DNA from: Pseudochelatococcus sp050946405
GTDB taxonomy: Bacteria > Pseudomonadota > Alphaproteobacteria > Rhizobiales > Beijerinckiaceae
DNA length: 64,000 bases
Assembly: GCF_050946405.1 (NCBI RefSeq)
Contig: NZ_JBMNUS010000008.1
Span: forward strand, 62,001-126,000
Direction: 5' to 3'
This document shows positions 62,254 through 64,000 of this stretch, piece by piece. The notes below the pieces were generated by a model, which had not been told where the DNA came from, did no database searches, and saw nothing but the letters and a program-made list of their open reading frames with translations. The stretch's first letter is position 1, and the number at the start of each line of letters is the position of its first letter. The translations under genes were made by a program, and so were the position numbers.

Positions 62254-63471
62254 ATGGCTTCCCTCCGCACGCCGTCATCCGCCGCCGCCGCGCCTGCGCC
62301 GCACGCCCTCGGTTTCTCCACGGTTTTCGCCATGGCGGCGGTCTGCGCCTTCGCCGTCGCCAACACTTACTACAACCAGCCGATGATGGTGCTGATGGCG
62401 CGCGACCTCGGGGCGCCCGAGACCTCCGCCGGCTTCATCACCACCGCGACGCAGGCGGGTTACACCATCGGCCTTGCGCTGCTGGCGCCGCTGGGCGACC
62501 GCTTCGAGCGGCGCGGCCTCATTCTGCGCGTGATTGGGCTGCTCGTGCTGGCGCTGCTGGCGGCGAGCGCCGCGCCCACGTTTCCGCTGTTGTTGCTGGC
62601 GAGTTTCTGCGTCGGGATGTTCTCGATCGTCGCGCAATACACGATTCCGATGGCGGCGGCATTGAGCCCGCCGGAAACGCGCGGCAGCGTCATCGGCATC
62701 GTCATGGCGGGATTGCTCACCGGTATTCTGGGCGCGCGGGCGCTGGCCGGGCTGGTTGCCGACCTCGCCGGCTGGCGGGCGATGTTCCTCATCGCGGCGG
62801 CGATGATGGTGCTCGTTGCGGGCGTCGTGCGCTTCGCCCTTCCGCCGCTCGCGGCCACGTCGTCGCTCGGCTACGGCGCGCTGTTGCGTTCCCTGCTGCC
62901 GCTGTGGCGGGAAGAGCCGGTGCTGCGCGAGGCGACCGTCGTCGCCGCCTTCGCCTTCGCCACGTTCAACGTGTTCTGGACCACGCTCACGCCGCATCTC
63001 GCCAGTCCCGAACTCGGCTACGGGCCGACGGTGGCCGGCCTGTTCGGCCTGATCGGCCTTGCGGGCGCGTTGACGGCAACCATCGCCGGGCGGCTCGCCG
63101 ACCATATCGCGCCGCGCGCCATCGTCGGGGGGGCAACGGTGCTGCTCGTCGTGGCCTTCGCCATCATGGGCGTCTCCGGCCATCTCCTCATCGGCCTCGT
63201 CGTCGGCGTCATCGTGCTCGATATCGGCCTGCAAGGCGTGCAGATCGCCAGCCAGACGCGCATTTTCGCCCTTCAGCCGCAGGCGCGCAACCGCGTCAAC
63301 ACCATCTTCATGACGGCCTATTTCATCGGCGGCACGTCGGGCTCGTTCATCGGCACGCTGGCATGGCGATTCGGCGGCTGGCCGGGCGTGGCGCTGGCGG
63401 GAACGGGCCTTGCGGCGGCCGGCATCGCGTTTCATCTGCTCGGGCCGCGATTGTTTTCGGCGCGGTCTTGA
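62254..63471 (+). CDS. MFS transporter
   Basis: A 405-residue major facilitator with about 12 helices and the loop 2-3 motif LGDRFERRGLILR. NTYYNQPMMVLMARDLG before it resembles DHA1-type drug exporters of the YnfM/EmrD-like group. The substrate is unknown. The ATG at 62254 has GGGAAAG six bases away; a GTG two codons earlier is less likely. It follows gyrB by 112 bases. Confidence 0.88.
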   Translation: MASLRTPSSAAAAPAPHALGFSTVFAMAAVCAFAVANTYYNQPMMVLMARDLGAPETSAGFITTATQAGYTIGLALLAPLGDRFERRGLILRVIGLLVLALLAASAAPTFPLLLLASFCVGMFSIVAQYTIPMAAALSPPETRGSVIGIVMAGLLTGILGARALAGLVADLAGWRAMFLIAAAMMVLVAGVVRFALPPLAATSSLGYGALLRSLLPLWREEPVLREATVVAAFAFATFNVFWTTLTPHLASPELGYGPTVAGLFGLIGLAGALTATIAGRLADHIAPRAIVGGATVLLVVAFAIMGVSGHLLIGLVVGVIVLDIGLQGVQIASQTRIFALQPQARNRVNTIFMTAYFIGGTSGSFIGTLAWRFGGWPGVALAGTGLAAAGIAFHLLGPRLFSARS

Positions 63472-63520
63472 CGTACCGGCGACATCTGCCAAACTCCCCG
63501 TCGGAATGAGGGGCCACGAT

Positions 63521-64000
63521 ATGCAGCGCAATGTGATCAGGGCCGCTATCGCGGCATCTCTCGCCGCTTCGGCAATGTTTCTTCCCGCCGCCGCGAACGC
63601 CGCCTGTCAGCGGGAGGGCGGCTTCGGATCGTGGCTTGAAGGCGTTCGGCGCGAGGCCCTCTCCGCGGGGATATCGCCCGCCGCCGTTTCCGCCGGTCTC
63701 GACGGCGTGGCCTACGATCCCAAGGTCGTGTCGCTCGACCGCGGACAGGGCGTTTTCGGACAGAGCTTCCTGCAATTCTCCGATCGCATGGTGTCCGCCG
63801 GGCGCTTGCAGCAGGGGCGCAAGCAGATCGCCGCGCATCGCGGCACTTTTCAGCGGATCGAGGCCGATTTCGGCGTGCCCGCCTCCATCATCACCGCGTT
63901 CTGGGGGCTGGAGACGGATTTCGGCGCCAACAACGGCAAGTTCCCGGCGTTGAGGTCGCTTGCCACGCTCGCCTACGACTGCCGCCGCCCGCAGCTTTTC
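63521..64000 (+). CDS. Lytic murein transglycosylase (MltB/SLT_2-like), 5' part
   Basis: The first 160 residues are visible before the window ends. A signal peptide (MQRNVIRAAIAASLAASAMF to AANA) is followed by the SLT_2 domain: SWLEGVRREALSAGISPAAV, LDRGQGVFGQSFLQFSDRMV and the catalytic Glu in AFWGLETDFGANNG. It would cleave peptidoglycan glycan strands in the periplasm. An in-frame ATG at 63506 is an alternative start; GAGGGG before 63521 favours the chosen one. Confidence 0.92.
   Translation, partial: MQRNVIRAAIAASLAASAMFLPAAANAACQREGGFGSWLEGVRREALSAGISPAAVSAGLDGVAYDPKVVSLDRGQGVFGQSFLQFSDRMVSAGRLQQGRKQIAAHRGTFQRIEADFGVPASIITAFWGLETDFGANNGKFPALRSLATLAYDCRRPQLF

Overview
The window comes from a high-GC alphaproteobacterium. 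The right part (about 36.9-64 kb) reads as ordinary chromosome of the order Hyphomicrobiales (Rhizobiales): tRNA-Leu, a 3-oxoacid CoA-transferase pair, tRNA-Pro, tRNA-Phe, a TetR-controlled Aas-type fusion protein, a complete C-P lyase operon (phnGHIJKLMN with divergent phnF), rpe-purB, and gyrB. The genus cannot be fixed from sequence reading alone.

The left part (1-26.1 kb) is the late half of a prophage whose early and integration genes lie off the left edge. The order is endonuclease fragment, C5 DNA methyltransferase, two counter-oriented small genes (DUF3489 and a 74-residue protein), small and large terminase, gpW-like joining protein, lambda-type portal, fused prohead protease/major capsid, decoration protein, head-tail proteins, tail terminator, tail tube, tail chaperone, tape measure, a GTA-like tail tip set (DUF2460, DUF2163, NlpC/P60, baseplate hub), DUF2793/C1q-like fibre, then lysis genes (M15-type peptidase and an Rz/Rz1-like overlapping spanin pair). 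The head is lambda-like while the tail tip resembles Rhodobacterales gene transfer agents. The tail chaperone gene carries a textbook -1 frameshift signal. A chromate-resistance cassette (chrA plus a rhodanese-ChrB fusion, with its own promoter) sits backwards inside the late operon, between DUF6441 and the tail terminator.

Region 26.2-34.7 kb is a stress and metal island. It holds a leftward operon SulP transporter - tandem universal stress protein - DksA/TraR-like zinc-finger protein, headed by a perfect FNR/FixK box; a 63-codon remnant of a cation-diffusion-facilitator transporter; a rightward arsR-arsP-MFS group; and a leftward arsR-acr3-arsC-arsH operon with a palindromic operator. Together with chrA this gives export and redox handling of chromate, arsenate, arsenite and organoarsenicals.

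Region 34.7-36.9 kb is lower in GC and carries a PACE-family drug efflux protein, a MarC-family membrane protein and a small lipoprotein. It ends at a tRNA-Leu whose 3' end faces the foreign DNA, so the whole left 36.9 kb may be an accessory block bounded there; no integrase or second att copy was seen to prove it.
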